Assembly (NCBI RefSeq): GCF_024172095.1
Contig: NZ_JAMZDX010000009.1
Span: 310,001 to 374,000 of the forward strand
Direction: 5' to 3'
DNA length: 64,000 bases
Origin: Kitasatospora cinereorecta
GTDB taxonomy: Bacteria; Actinomycetota; Actinomycetes; Streptomycetales; Streptomycetaceae
Under the pieces are notes generated by a model. That model saw nothing but the letters and a program-made list of their open reading frames with translations, ran no database searches and had not been told where the DNA came from. Positions 17,607-26,440 of this stretch are shown one piece after another. Made by a program: the position numbers and the translations under genes. Position 1 is the first letter of the stretch. The number at the start of each line of letters is the position of its first letter.

Positions 17607-18901
17607 GAGGTCCTCACTTCGGGGATGGGGTTCTGGTTGTGCTCGCGCAGGGCGGACCTCAGCTGCAGCCACCACACGGCCGAGCTGCTGACGGTCGCGG
17701 CGGCGACGCCCCAGGCCGAGCCGGCCGTGCCGGCCACAGCCGCCCCGCCGAGTCCGCCGCCGACGTAACAGGCGGAGGCGAACAGCTGGCAGCGCAGGCT
17801 GCGCCGGGCTGCGCCGAGCGCGCGCAGCCCGGCCGCCGCTCCGGTGCCGAGGCCGGCGCCCGCGACGCCGAGGGTGAGCGGCACGACGAGCTGCGAGGCC
17901 GATTGCCAGACGTCACCGAGCACCAGCTCACCGAGCCGGTCCGGCACCGGCAGCAGCGCCCCGCCCCAGAGCAGCGCGGCGACGGCCTGCCCGCCGCCCA
18001 GCAGGAGGCAGAACGAGCCCAGCCGGTGCGGGGCCTGCCGCAGCACCCGTGCCGCCTCCGGGACGGTGACCAGCGACAGCCCCATCAGCACGGCGAGGAA
18101 CGGGCCGAGCAGCAGCTCGGCGCCCCGCACCGCACCCACCGCGCCGACCCCGGCGATCGCGCCGAGCCCGTACGCCCGCAGCTGGCTCGCGCCGCTGAGG
18201 CTGACGTTCTCGACCAGGTAGCGGTAGCCGAGATCGCGCTGCTCGCGAAGCCACCCGCGCGCCCCGGTCATCCGCGGCCGGATGCCGGACTGGAGACGGC
18301 CGTAGGCAGCGGCCGCCGCGCCTGACGCGCCCCACGCGAGCACGAACGCGGCCACGCTGCCCACGCGGGCCGCCACGACCATGGCCGGGACGAGCGCGAC
18401 GCCCCAGACCAGGTCGTTGACGAACGCCTTCCGCCCGGCGCCGGCGGCGAAGAACGAGAACCGCCAGGCATCCTGCAGCAGCAGCCCCGGCAGCATGACG
18501 CCGAGGCAGGCGAACGCGGGCCCCACACGGCCGCCGAGACCGAGCCCGACCAACAGACACACCGCGCCGAGAACCGCGCCGACGCCGAGGGCGGTGCCCG
18601 TCGACCGGGCCACCGCCCCACGCCAGGATGCCTCCGGCACACCGCTGAAGCGCACCACAAGCGGATCGGTGGCCAGCCCGCGGGAGACGTTGAGCACCAC
18701 GCCGTACGTCACCCAGGCGAGGCTGAACACGCCGAACGCGGTCACCCCCAGCGAGCGGGCCACGTAGATGCCCACCACGAAGTTGGACATGCTGGAGGCC
18801 GCCTGGTCGGCCAGTCCCCAGGACAGCCGGCCGACCAGGGCCCGCTTGGCGGACCCGGCCGATGCCGTCGCCTTCGCCGCCTCGGTGGTCATCGGCGTCA
18901 T
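17603..18901 (-). CDS. Wzx-type polysaccharide flippase (MATE/MOP superfamily)
   Basis: 432 residues from ATG 18901; a second ATG at 18892 has AAGG at better spacing. Roughly 12 hydrophobic segments. The N-terminus (RLSWGLADQAASSMSNFVVG, then YVARSLGVTAFGVFSLAW) is the classic start of lipopolysaccharide flippases of the MOP superfamily. It would move the undecaprenyl-linked repeat unit to the outer face for the Wzy-type polymerase encoded at 25.2-26.4 kb. Part of the coupled operon (ATGA overlaps at both ends). Confidence 0.9.
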   Translation of the reverse strand: MTPMTTEAAKATASAGSAKRALVGRLSWGLADQAASSMSNFVVGIYVARSLGVTAFGVFSLAWVTYGVVLNVSRGLATDPLVVRFSGVPEASWRGAVARSTGTALGVGAVLGAVCLLVGLGLGGRVGPAFACLGVMLPGLLLQDAWRFSFFAAGAGRKAFVNDLVWGVALVPAMVVAARVGSVAAFVLAWGASGAAAAAYGRLQSGIRPRMTGARGWLREQRDLGYRYLVENVSLSGASQLRAYGLGAIAGVGAVGAVRGAELLLGPFLAVLMGLSLVTVPEAARVLRQAPHRLGSFCLLLGGGQAVAALLWGGALLPVPDRLGELVLGDVWQSASQLVVPLTLGVAGAGLGTGAAAGLRALGAARRSLRCQLFASACYVGGGLGGAAVAGTAGSAWGVAAATVSSSAVWWLQLRSALREHNQNPIPEVRTS

Positions 18902-20172
18902 GCCTTGATCAGCCCGGCGCTGCACAGGGCGTCGGCCGCGGCGGCGACGGCGTCGAACGGCAGTCCGGACCGCTCGGCGACGTCCAGCAGACCGTGTTCG
19001 CCGTCGGAGAGGCTGAGCACCCAGAGCATGGCCAGCTGGGCCTCCTTTGCGTCGCTGCGGCCTCCGAGCGAGTCGTACAACCCGCGCCGGCCGAGCTGCG
19101 GTTCGCCGTACGGGCTGAGGTTGACGTAGCGCCGGTTGCGGTCGAGGACGGCGAACGCCTCGCGGCAGACCGCGAGGGTGTCCGCCATCGCCTCCGAGGA
19201 GACGAAGTCCGGGTTGTCCGCCGAGGTGTGGTACTCGGGGTACCCGGCATACGGGGTCCGGCTGAGCGAGCCGACGCCGAGGTCGAACCCGGGCGAGCAG
19301 TACTGCCGCTCGTCGTAGCCGTACGGCGTGAACTCGGTGACGTGGTGCGGCCGTTCGGAGGTGCGCAGGACGTGCCGCAGCACCCGGTCGATCTCCGCGT
19401 CGCCGCGCCTGCTCTGCTTGTACGTCAGCCGGCCCCGGTCGCCGGCGCAGGCCAGCACCAGGCCGTGCTTGACCCGTTCCACCCGCTCGGCATTGCGGGC
19501 CAGCCAGGTGATCGCCCCGATGGTGCCGGGCGCGAAGATGAACCGGTAGGTGTAGTACGGCGTCCGCTCCGCCAGCTCCCGGGCGAGGAAGGTCGCCACC
19601 GCGACGCCCGCCAGGTTGTCGTTGGCCAGCGACGGGTGGCAGACGTGGCAGGAGACGATCACCTCGTCGGTGACCTGCCCGGGGACGACGTGCTCGGCGT
19701 AGGTGAGGTGGCCGTCGGCGAGCGTGGAGTCGATGCGCACCTCGTACTCGCCGTCCGGCAGCGCGTCCAAGGTCTCCTGGGCCAGGCAGAACCCCCACTC
19801 CGGCGTGTAGTAGCTGGTGCGGTACGGCACCCAGGACGGGTGGTCGGGCAGGGTGTGCAGGTGTCCGCGCAGCTCGGCCAGCGGCATGGTCGCCGCCACC
19901 GGGACGCTGTAGCCGAGCACATGCAGGCTGGACGCGGCGAAGTCGACGACCCGCTTGCCCGCGGCGTCGGCGATGTACGCGTCCCGGATGTTCCACTCCT
20001 GCGGCACCGTCCAGTCGAGCACCTGCGTCCCGGTCGGCACCTCGTGCACCTGCAGCGGGACGTACTCGCCGACGATGTCCAGGGTGGCGCGCACGCCGTC
20101 GCCGGTGATGCTCCGGCAGAGCGGGTACAGCCGCTCCACCAGTGCGTGCATCCGGTCGCCCATCGCGGTCAT
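18898..20172 (-). CDS. DUF4910 aminopeptidase-like protein
   Basis: 424 residues from ATG 20172 (alternative ATG 20163). The central domain looks like an M28-type zinc peptidase: VIVSCHVCHPSLANDNLAGV carries the His and Asp ligands, IFAPGTIGAITWLARN and YPEYHTSADNPDFVSSEAM supply later conserved residues (His, Asp). An N-terminal part (YPLCRSITGDGVRATLDI) and a C-terminal winged-helix-like tail flank it. Such proteins recur in actinobacterial and clostridial surface-polysaccharide loci next to PIG-L and sugar-modifying enzymes; their substrate is not known to me. It may act on an amide of a sugar precursor (inference). Coupled by ATGA overlaps. Confidence 0.8.
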   Translation of the reverse strand: MTAMGDRMHALVERLYPLCRSITGDGVRATLDIVGEYVPLQVHEVPTGTQVLDWTVPQEWNIRDAYIADAAGKRVVDFAASSLHVLGYSVPVAATMPLAELRGHLHTLPDHPSWVPYRTSYYTPEWGFCLAQETLDALPDGEYEVRIDSTLADGHLTYAEHVVPGQVTDEVIVSCHVCHPSLANDNLAGVAVATFLARELAERTPYYTYRFIFAPGTIGAITWLARNAERVERVKHGLVLACAGDRGRLTYKQSRRGDAEIDRVLRHVLRTSERPHHVTEFTPYGYDERQYCSPGFDLGVGSLSRTPYAGYPEYHTSADNPDFVSSEAMADTLAVCREAFAVLDRNRRYVNLSPYGEPQLGRRGLYDSLGGRSDAKEAQLAMLWVLSLSDGEHGLLDVAERSGLPFDAVAAAADALCSAGLIKA

Positions 20173-21194
20173 CGGCGCCACCGCAGGGTGTCGTCGACGG
20201 TGCCGGCGTCGGACGCCGCGCGCAGCACGGCCAGCCGGGTGAAGCGCTGCTCGAAGTCGTCCCGGCCCATCCCGAACTTCCGGTAGGCGTCGGCGAGTTC
20301 GAGCGCGCCGCGCTTCACCGTCCACGCGCAGTCGAAGCCGGGGACCGCGGCTCGGAACCGAGAGAAGTCCACCCGGTAGGAGCGCGGGTCGGCCCCGGCC
20401 TCCCCGGTGATCCGTACCTTCGAGCCCTCCACCGCCTCGGCGACCTGCTCGGCGATCTCGGCGACGGTGACGTTGTTGGTCTCGCTGCCGATGTTGAACG
20501 CCTCGTCGTGCACCGCCTCCCGCGGCGCGACCAGCGCGGCCGCGAAGGCCCGGGCGATGTCGGCGGCGTGAACCAGCGGGCGACAGGGGGTGCCGTCGGA
20601 GAGCACCAGCACCTCGCCGGACAGCAGCGCGTGGCCCACCAGGTTGTTCAGCACGATGTCGGCGCGCAGCCGGGGCGAGTAGCCGAAGGCGGTGGCGTTG
20701 CGCATGAACACCGGGCTGAAGTCGCCGTCGGCCAGGTCGTGCAGGTCGTCCTCCACCCGCACCTTGGACTCCGCGTACGGCGTCACCGGGCGCAGCGGGG
20801 CATCCTCGGCGACCAGGTCTTCGCCGCCGGCGGCGCCGTAGACCGAGCAGGTGGACGCGTACAGGAAGCGCCGCACCCCGGCGTCGCGGGCCAGCTTCGC
20901 CAGCTTCACGGAGGCGTGGTGGTTGATGTCGTAGGTGAGGTCCGGCGCCAGCGAGCCCAGCGGGTCGTTGGACAGCGCGGCCAGGTGGATCACGGCGTCC
21001 ACCCCGGCCACGTGCTCGGCCGTGACGTCGCGCAGGTCCACCCGGTGCCCCGGCGGGTCGGCGGGCGTCGGGCCGAGGACGCAGTCCGCGAACAGGCCGG
21101 CGTCCAGCCCCACGACCTCGTGCCCGGCCTCGGCGAGGACGGGGGCCATCACGGTGCCGAGGTAGCCCTGGTGACCGGTCAGCAGTACGCGCAA
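20169..21194 (-). CDS. NAD-dependent sugar epimerase/dehydratase (extended SDR)
   Basis: 341 residues starting at TTG 21194; GGAGGGA lies seven bases upstream, and the ATG nearby is out of frame. Extended SDR: RVLLTGHQGYLGTVMAP is the NAD-binding glycine motif, YASTCSVYGAAGG has the catalytic Ser region, TPYAESKVRVEDDL has the YxxxK pair. It acts on a nucleotide-linked hexose (4-epimerase, 4,6-dehydratase or 4-ketoreductase). Because a cytidylyltransferase gene lies just upstream and no other dehydratase is present, it may serve the CDP-sugar route (inference). There are three bases between this start and the PIG-L stop. Confidence 0.85.
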   Translation of the reverse strand: MRVLLTGHQGYLGTVMAPVLAEAGHEVVGLDAGLFADCVLGPTPADPPGHRVDLRDVTAEHVAGVDAVIHLAALSNDPLGSLAPDLTYDINHHASVKLAKLARDAGVRRFLYASTCSVYGAAGGEDLVAEDAPLRPVTPYAESKVRVEDDLHDLADGDFSPVFMRNATAFGYSPRLRADIVLNNLVGHALLSGEVLVLSDGTPCRPLVHAADIARAFAAALVAPREAVHDEAFNIGSETNNVTVAEIAEQVAEAVEGSKVRITGEAGADPRSYRVDFSRFRAAVPGFDCAWTVKRGALELADAYRKFGMGRDDFEQRFTRLAVLRAASDAGTVDDTLRWRR

Positions 21195-21197
21195 GGT

Positions 21198-21845
21198 TCA
21201 TCCCTCCAGATCGAGAACGAGCTTGGTGACGGCGAACGCCTCGGCGTAGCGCGTGTGGCATTCGATGCCGCGGATCCGGGCCAGCCCGAGGAAGGCCTCC
21301 CGGTCGTACCAGGGCCGGTGCCGCTGCGAGGGGTAGTGCTCCTGCAACAGCCGCACCTTCTCCTCGGCGACCTCCGGGGACAGCGGCTGGTACGCCGTCG
21401 GGCGGCCGAGGTCGCCGTCCCACTTGACGATCTCGTAGCCGAGCGCCAGGTGGTCGCGGAAGGCGGTGGTCACCAGCTGCGCCAGGCCGCGGTGGTCCTG
21501 GTGCGCGTCCTCGGTACGCGGTGCGAGGACCAGCTCCGGCTCGGTGCGCCCGCGCAGCTCCTCGACCGCGGCCTTGGCCTCGTCCCAGTGCGCGGGCAGC
21601 CGGCCGTCCGGCAGCTTGAGCACGGTCAGGTGCAGGTCGGCGCCCGGGCAGCAGGCGTCGAGCGCTGCCTCCTCCTCCAGCTCCCGCTCGCTGCCACCGC
21701 CGGAGAGCACCAGCGCGTCGACCCGCAGGCCCGGCCGCGCGAGGCACATCGTCAGCAGCGTGCCGCCGGCGCCGATGGCGATGTCGTCGCAGTGCGCCCC
21801 CACCGCGACGATCCGGTCCAGGCGCCCGGCTCCGAGCCGGATCAC
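21198..21845 (-). CDS. PIG-L family deacetylase
   Basis: 215 residues from GTG 21845. PIG-L/LmbE zinc hydrolases remove N-acetyl groups from sugars. IVAVGAHCDDIAIGAGGTLL corresponds to the AHPDD metal motif, with Cys in place of Pro; PRTEDAHQDHRGLAQLV provides the HxDH-like second metal site; a long insert is absent. In this cluster it may deacetylate an acetamido sugar before further modification (inference). GTGA overlap with the cytidylyltransferase gene. Confidence 0.85.
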   Translation of the reverse strand: MIRLGAGRLDRIVAVGAHCDDIAIGAGGTLLTMCLARPGLRVDALVLSGGGSERELEEEAALDACCPGADLHLTVLKLPDGRLPAHWDEAKAAVEELRGRTEPELVLAPRTEDAHQDHRGLAQLVTTAFRDHLALGYEIVKWDGDLGRPTAYQPLSPEVAEEKVRLLQEHYPSQRHRPWYDREAFLGLARIRGIECHTRYAEAFAVTKLVLDLEG

Positions 21846-22666
21846 GCGGTCCTCGCCATGGCGCCGTCCCCGCTGCCGGGCGTCCCCGCGCCGTCCCGTT
21901 CCCACACGGCCCACGGTCGGTCGCCCCGGGCGTAGGCGGCGTCGAGCGCGGCCCGCTCCTTCACGGTGTCGGTCGGCTTCCAGAAGCCGCGGTGCTGGTG
22001 CGCCACCAACCGGCCGCGCTTGGCCAGTCCGGCGCACCCGTCGGCGACCAGGTCCCCGTCCTCGGGGATGTGGTCGAAGACCTCCTGGCGGAGCACGAAG
22101 TAGCCGCCGTTCTCCCACAGCGGCAGTTCGCTCACCGCGGTGATGCCCCCCACCAGGCCGTCCTCGCCCAGCTCCACGCAGTGGAACGACTGCTGCGGCG
22201 GCACCACCATCATCGACGCGCCGGCGTCGCGCCGGGCGAACCGGTCGATCATCTCCGGCAGCGGGGCGTCGGTGAGCACGTCGGCGTAGTTGGCGAGGAA
22301 CATCTCGTCGCCGGCCAGGTGGTGCCGCACCCGGCGCAGCCGCTCCCCGATCGGCGAGTCGATGCCGGTCTGCGCGAATGTGATCGTCCAGGAGGCGATG
22401 TCGGTGGACAGCAGCTCGGTCCGCCCGCCCCGCAGCACGAAGTCGTTGGACGTCGTCTCCTCGTAGTTGAGGAAGAAGTCCTTGATGTGGTGTGCCCCGT
22501 ACCCGAGGCACAGGATGAACTCCGTGTGCCCGAAGTACGCGTAGTAGCGCATGACGTGCCAGATCAGCGGCCGCGGCCCGACCATCGCCATCGGCTTGGG
22601 CACGTCGTCGGACGCTCCGCTGCGCATCCGCAGCCCGTAACCGCCACAGAACAGGACGACCTTCAC
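21842..22666 (-). CDS. Glucose-1-phosphate cytidylyltransferase-like nucleotidyltransferase
   Basis: 274 residues from GTG 22666. Makes CDP-glucose (or a related NDP-sugar) from CTP and sugar-1-phosphate. VKVVLFCGGYGLRMRSG is the nucleotide loop, DVPKPMAMVGPRPLIWHVMR the signature, and FILCLGYGAHHIKDFFLNY plus NDFVLRGG match the RfbF-type subgroup rather than RmlA. FLANYADVLTDAPL contains the metal-binding Asp. The last ~20 residues are an unusual Gly/Ala tail. CDP-glucose is the entry to CDP-3,6-dideoxy and branched-chain sugars, fitting the C-methyltransferase upstream. Coupled at both ends by GTGA overlaps. Confidence 0.85.
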   Translation of the reverse strand: MKVVLFCGGYGLRMRSGASDDVPKPMAMVGPRPLIWHVMRYYAYFGHTEFILCLGYGAHHIKDFFLNYEETTSNDFVLRGGRTELLSTDIASWTITFAQTGIDSPIGERLRRVRHHLAGDEMFLANYADVLTDAPLPEMIDRFARRDAGASMMVVPPQQSFHCVELGEDGLVGGITAVSELPLWENGGYFVLRQEVFDHIPEDGDLVADGCAGLAKRGRLVAHQHRGFWKPTDTVKERAALDAAYARGDRPWAVWERDGAGTPGSGDGAMARTA

Positions 22667-23898
22667 GGCTTCACCTCGACGATGCTCAGTTCCGGGATGG
22701 GGAAGACCAGCCGGCCGCCCCACTCGTGCAGATAGGACAACTGCTCGACCAGCTCGGCCCGCAGGTTCCAGGGGAGGACGAGGACGTAGTCCGGCCGGTC
22801 GGCGGCGATCTGCTCGGTCGGCAGGATCGGGATGCGGGTGCCCGGGGTGAACCTGCCGTGCTTGTAGGGGTTCCGGTCGACCGTGTACGGGAGCAGGTCG
22901 GGCCGGATGCCGCAGTGGTTGAGCAGGGTGTTCCCCTTGCCCGGGGCGCCGTAGCCGACGACCGTCTCGCCGCGCTCGGCCGCCTCGACCAGGAAGCGCA
23001 GGAGGTCCCGGCGCACCTTGGCCACCCGGGCGGAGAACTCGGTGTACCCGGACAGGTCCTGGAGCCCGGCGGCCTTCTCCCGGTCCAGCACCTCGGCCAC
23101 CACCCGGGTCGGCTCGCCGGCCACCTCGGCCGGCCGGGCCCACAGCCGGATGGAGCCGCCGTGCGTGGGCAGCAGCTCGACGTCCACGAGGGTGAGTCCG
23201 CCGCCGGCCAGCGCCCGGGCCGCGGAGGCGACGGTGTAGTACTGGAAGTGCTCGTGGTAGATCGTGTCGTACTGGTTCTCCTCGATCAGGGTCAGCAGGT
23301 GCTGCACCTCGATGGAGACCCAGCCGTCGTCGGCCACCAGGGCGCGCAGCCCCCGGGTGAACCCGACCACGTCGGGGATGTGCGCGTACACGTTGTTCGC
23401 CACGACCAGGTCCGCCGGGCCGTGCTCGGCGCGGACGGCCGCGCCGGTGGCCGGGTCCAGGAACTCGGTGAGCGTCGGCACGCCCTTCTCCCGGGCCGCG
23501 GCTCCGACGTTCACCGACGGTTCGATGCCGAGACAGCGGATCCCCCGCTCCACCACGTGCCCGAGCAGGTAGCCGTCGTTGCTCGCGACCTCGACCACGA
23601 AGGCGTCCGGGCCGAGCTCCAGCCGCTCGACGGCCCCGGCCACGAAGGTGCGCGCGTGGTCCACCCAGGAGGTCGAGTAGGAGGAGAAGTACGCGTACTG
23701 CGTGAACGTCTCCTCCGGCGTGATCAGCGGAGGGATCTGCGCGAGCCAGCAGTCGGTGCAGACCCGCAGGTGCAGCGGGTACGTCGGCTCCGGCCGGTCC
23801 AGTTCGTCGGCCGCGAGGAAGCTCTCGCACGGCGGGGTCGCCCCCAGGTCGACGACGCTCCCCAGCGCCGTCGAGCCGCACAGTCGGCATCGTGTCAT
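22663..23898 (-). CDS. Sugar C-methyltransferase, SAM-dependent, with zinc-binding N-terminus
   Basis: 411 residues, ATG 23898 directly following the upstream TAG. Three-part architecture of the NovU/TylC3/EryBIII group. It has an N-terminal zinc module (Cys 4, 7, 47, 50; CRLCGS and CTDCW), a SAM-binding Rossmann core (VVEVASNDGYLL, 101-112), and a C-terminal Rossmann-like domain (VGYGAPGKGNTLLNHCGIR, YTVDRNPYKHGRFTPG). EVQHLLTLIEENQYDTIYHE FQYY-type residues near 215-240 carry the catalytic His/Glu region of the family. These enzymes methylate C3 of NDP-4-keto-deoxysugars, so the polymer probably has a branched C-methyl sugar (inference). Confidence 0.9.
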   Translation of the reverse strand: MTRCRLCGSTALGSVVDLGATPPCESFLAADELDRPEPTYPLHLRVCTDCWLAQIPPLITPEETFTQYAYFSSYSTSWVDHARTFVAGAVERLELGPDAFVVEVASNDGYLLGHVVERGIRCLGIEPSVNVGAAAREKGVPTLTEFLDPATGAAVRAEHGPADLVVANNVYAHIPDVVGFTRGLRALVADDGWVSIEVQHLLTLIEENQYDTIYHEHFQYYTVASAARALAGGGLTLVDVELLPTHGGSIRLWARPAEVAGEPTRVVAEVLDREKAAGLQDLSGYTEFSARVAKVRRDLLRFLVEAAERGETVVGYGAPGKGNTLLNHCGIRPDLLPYTVDRNPYKHGRFTPGTRIPILPTEQIAADRPDYVLVLPWNLRAELVEQLSYLHEWGGRLVFPIPELSIVEVKP

Positions 23899-25170
23899 CT
23901 ACTGCCCCCATTCCCGCCCGCGCGGGGTGCCCCGTCGCGAGCCAGCGTTTCCGTTCCCCACCGGCGGCGCGCCGTCCGCGCCGCCGGACCGCCCCGCCAT
24001 CGCGGTGCGGTACCCCTCCACCAGGCGCTCCAGCCCGACGGCCGGGCTGAAGCCCTGCTCGTACCGGCGCCGGGCCGCCCGGCCCATCTCCCGGTTGCCG
24101 TCCGGATCGGCGGTGATCCGGCGCAGGCAGGACGCGAGCGAGGCCGCCTCGCCCGGCCGGTGCAGCAGCCCGGTCACCCCGTCCTCGACGAGTTCGACGA
24201 AGGCGCCGTGCCCGGCGGCGACGGCCGGGACCCCGGACGCCATCGCCTCCACGACCACCAGGCCGAACGCCTCCAGCCACGTCGAGGGGGCCACCACGGC
24301 GACCGACCGGGCGACGGCCTGCCGGCACCGGTCCCGGTCGTACAGGCCGACGTACCGCACGTCGTCCCGGCCGGCCGCCCAGGCGGTCACCTCCCGCTCC
24401 AGCGGGCCCGCACCGGCGACCACGAGCGGTACGCCCACCCCGCCGTCCGCGGCGATCTGGTCCCACGCGGCCATCAGCAGCCGTACGCCCTTGGCCTCCG
24501 CGAGTCGGCCGAGGTAGAGCAGGTGCTCGCCGGCGCCCGTGCGACGGACGCCGGGTTCGGGTACGAAGTTGTGCTTCACCGCCAGCCGTTCGGCCGGCAG
24601 ACCGGCCCGCGCCAGGACGTCGCGCTGCGCCGCCGAGATGCAGAAGAACCGCTCCACGCCGGACCACCACCGCCGCCGGTTGACCGCCAGGCCGACCGCG
24701 AGCGGCACCGTCGCCAGCCGGGAGTTCCGGTAGCAGCCGTGCCGGACGGCGGGCAGCGGCGTGGCCCCGACGCACTCGGTGCACGACCGGCCGTCCCGCT
24801 GCAGCGTGCCCGGCGGGCAGACCTGGGTGTAGTTGTGCAGCGTGGCGACGGCGGGCACGCCGGCGTCGGCGCAGGCGGCCAGCACCGAGGGCGACAGGAG
24901 CGGGAAGACGTTGTGGATGTGCACCACGTCCGGCCGCTCGGCGCGCAGCCGGGCCGCCAACTCGGTGCGGACCGCAGGGTTCCACGGCACCAGCAGCGGC
25001 ACCGCCACCTTGCCCGGCAGCGACCGCCGGGCGATGTCGTCGCTGCGTCGCTCGAACACCTCGACCCGGTGGCCGGCCTCCCGCAGCAGGGCCACCTCCT
25101 GGTCGACGACCTTGTTCTCCCCGCTCGGCTGCGCCGAGGCGTAGCGGTTGTGCACCACGAGGACGTGCAT
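23899..25170 (-). CDS. Glycosyltransferase family 4
   Basis: 423 residues from ATG 25170. GT-B enzyme, cytoplasmic. Seen: MHVLVVHNRYASAQPSGEN at the start, PDVVHIHNVFPLLSPSVL, a Cys-containing segment (CPPGTLQRDGRSCTECVG) common in this subgroup, YLGRLAEAKGVRLLMAAWD, and STWLEAFGLVVVEAMASGVP with the EX7E donor-phosphate motif. It would transfer a sugar to the lipid-linked intermediate. The last 40 residues are low-complexity Gly/Arg. One base separates it from the polymerase stop. Confidence 0.9.
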   Translation of the reverse strand: MHVLVVHNRYASAQPSGENKVVDQEVALLREAGHRVEVFERRSDDIARRSLPGKVAVPLLVPWNPAVRTELAARLRAERPDVVHIHNVFPLLSPSVLAACADAGVPAVATLHNYTQVCPPGTLQRDGRSCTECVGATPLPAVRHGCYRNSRLATVPLAVGLAVNRRRWWSGVERFFCISAAQRDVLARAGLPAERLAVKHNFVPEPGVRRTGAGEHLLYLGRLAEAKGVRLLMAAWDQIAADGGVGVPLVVAGAGPLEREVTAWAAGRDDVRYVGLYDRDRCRQAVARSVAVVAPSTWLEAFGLVVVEAMASGVPAVAAGHGAFVELVEDGVTGLLHRPGEAASLASCLRRITADPDGNREMGRAARRRYEQGFSPAVGLERLVEGYRTAMAGRSGGADGAPPVGNGNAGSRRGTPRGREWGQ

Positions 25171-25171
25171 G

Positions 25172-26440
25172 TCAGGTGAGCTCCGTTCGCTGGGCCCGGG
25201 GCGCGGTGCGCCGCCGGGGGACAGCAGGCGTCGGAAGGACGGCGGACACGGTCGGCGCCGCCAGCAGCGAGGCGGCCACGGTCAGGTGCAGCAGGTAGGG
25301 CGAGGCGTCGCCCAGCCCGGCCTCGGTGTACGAGGCGATCGCGCAGTAGCTGATCAGGAAGATCGCGGCGGCCCGCTCCGGCGACGGCGGCCGTAGCAGC
25401 GCCACGCCACCCAGCACGACGAAGACCACCGCCACCACGGCGACCCCGGCCAGACCCTGCTCGTTGTAGACCGCCAGCCAGCTGTTGTCGATCGGCAGCC
25501 CGCCGAACGACTTGTCGCCCAGCCCCACCCCGAACACCTGCTCCGTGGTCGTCCGGGGCGCCGCCAGCAGAGCGTCCCAGACCTTGGCCCGGCCGGTCAG
25601 GTTGGAGAAGTTCTCCTGGCTCTGGCCGCGCAGGAACCAGGCCTGGAGCAGCGAGCTCAGGCCCACCCCGACCACGGTGGCCAGCAGCACCGCCCAACTG
25701 AAGAACCGGCGGGCGGCGGCGCTGGTCATGACGAGCGAGCCGATCGCCAGCGCCAGGCCGATGATCAGGCCCAGAGTGGCCGTCCGGGTGTGGGTCAGCG
25801 CGAGCAGGACGAGCGAGGGCACGATGATCGTCGCCGCGCTCGCCCCGGTGGTCCGGCGGTCCAGCAGGAGCAGCACGGTGAGCCCGATGATCACCGCAGC
25901 GTACTGTCCGATCTGTGGCGGGGTGAGCGGCCACAGCGCGCCGACCAGCCGTCCGCCGTAGAGGTCGGGCATGGCCGCGCCCGGTGAGGCGACCAGTCCG
26001 GCGGCCACCGACACGAGCACGCCGAAGTACATCCGGATGTGGAACCGGACGAACGTCGGGCTGCCGTCCCACCAGCGGCTGAGCAGCCACAACGTGCTGA
26101 CGAAGAGTGTCAGCCGGAAGCAGCGGAACAGCGCGCCGAACCCGGACTCGAGGTTCGCGCTGGAGATCACGCTCAGCACCAGCAGCAGGGTGAGCAGGAA
26201 CAGGAAGGCACTGGCCCGGACGCGCAGCCGGAGGTTGAGGACGAGCGCCAGCGCGAACGCGGTGGCCAGCGCGCCCATGGTGGCCATCTGGATGAGAGAG
26301 CGGGGGAGCGGGACGATGGTCCGCGCCCCGGCCGAGCCGAGCGTGTTGAGGATCAGCAGCCCCCAGATCATCTCGACGGTCCTCGGCGGCCCGGCGGGGC
26401 CCGGTCCGGCGCGGGTCAGGTCATGTCCCATCTCAACCAC
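25172..26440 (-). CDS. Wzy/O-antigen-ligase-like polymerase, polytopic membrane protein
   Basis: 422 residues from GTG 26440 (ATG 26431, just past the upstream stop, is equally possible). About 11-12 membrane segments, with a larger loop in the second half carrying FLRGQSQENFSNLTGRAKVW. The LTGR..W signature is typical of the O-antigen ligase/polymerase (Wzy_C) loop, followed by GVGLGDKSFGGLPIDNSWLA. It most likely polymerises repeat units on the outer face. Sequence alone does not separate polymerase from ligase; a Wzx flippase, Wzz-like proteins and no second candidate favour polymerase. Confidence 0.85.
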   Translation of the reverse strand: MVEMGHDLTRAGPGPAGPPRTVEMIWGLLILNTLGSAGARTIVPLPRSLIQMATMGALATAFALALVLNLRLRVRASAFLFLLTLLLVLSVISSANLESGFGALFRCFRLTLFVSTLWLLSRWWDGSPTFVRFHIRMYFGVLVSVAAGLVASPGAAMPDLYGGRLVGALWPLTPPQIGQYAAVIIGLTVLLLLDRRTTGASAATIIVPSLVLLALTHTRTATLGLIIGLALAIGSLVMTSAAARRFFSWAVLLATVVGVGLSSLLQAWFLRGQSQENFSNLTGRAKVWDALLAAPRTTTEQVFGVGLGDKSFGGLPIDNSWLAVYNEQGLAGVAVVAVVFVVLGGVALLRPPSPERAAAIFLISYCAIASYTEAGLGDASPYLLHLTVAASLLAAPTVSAVLPTPAVPRRRTAPRAQRTELT

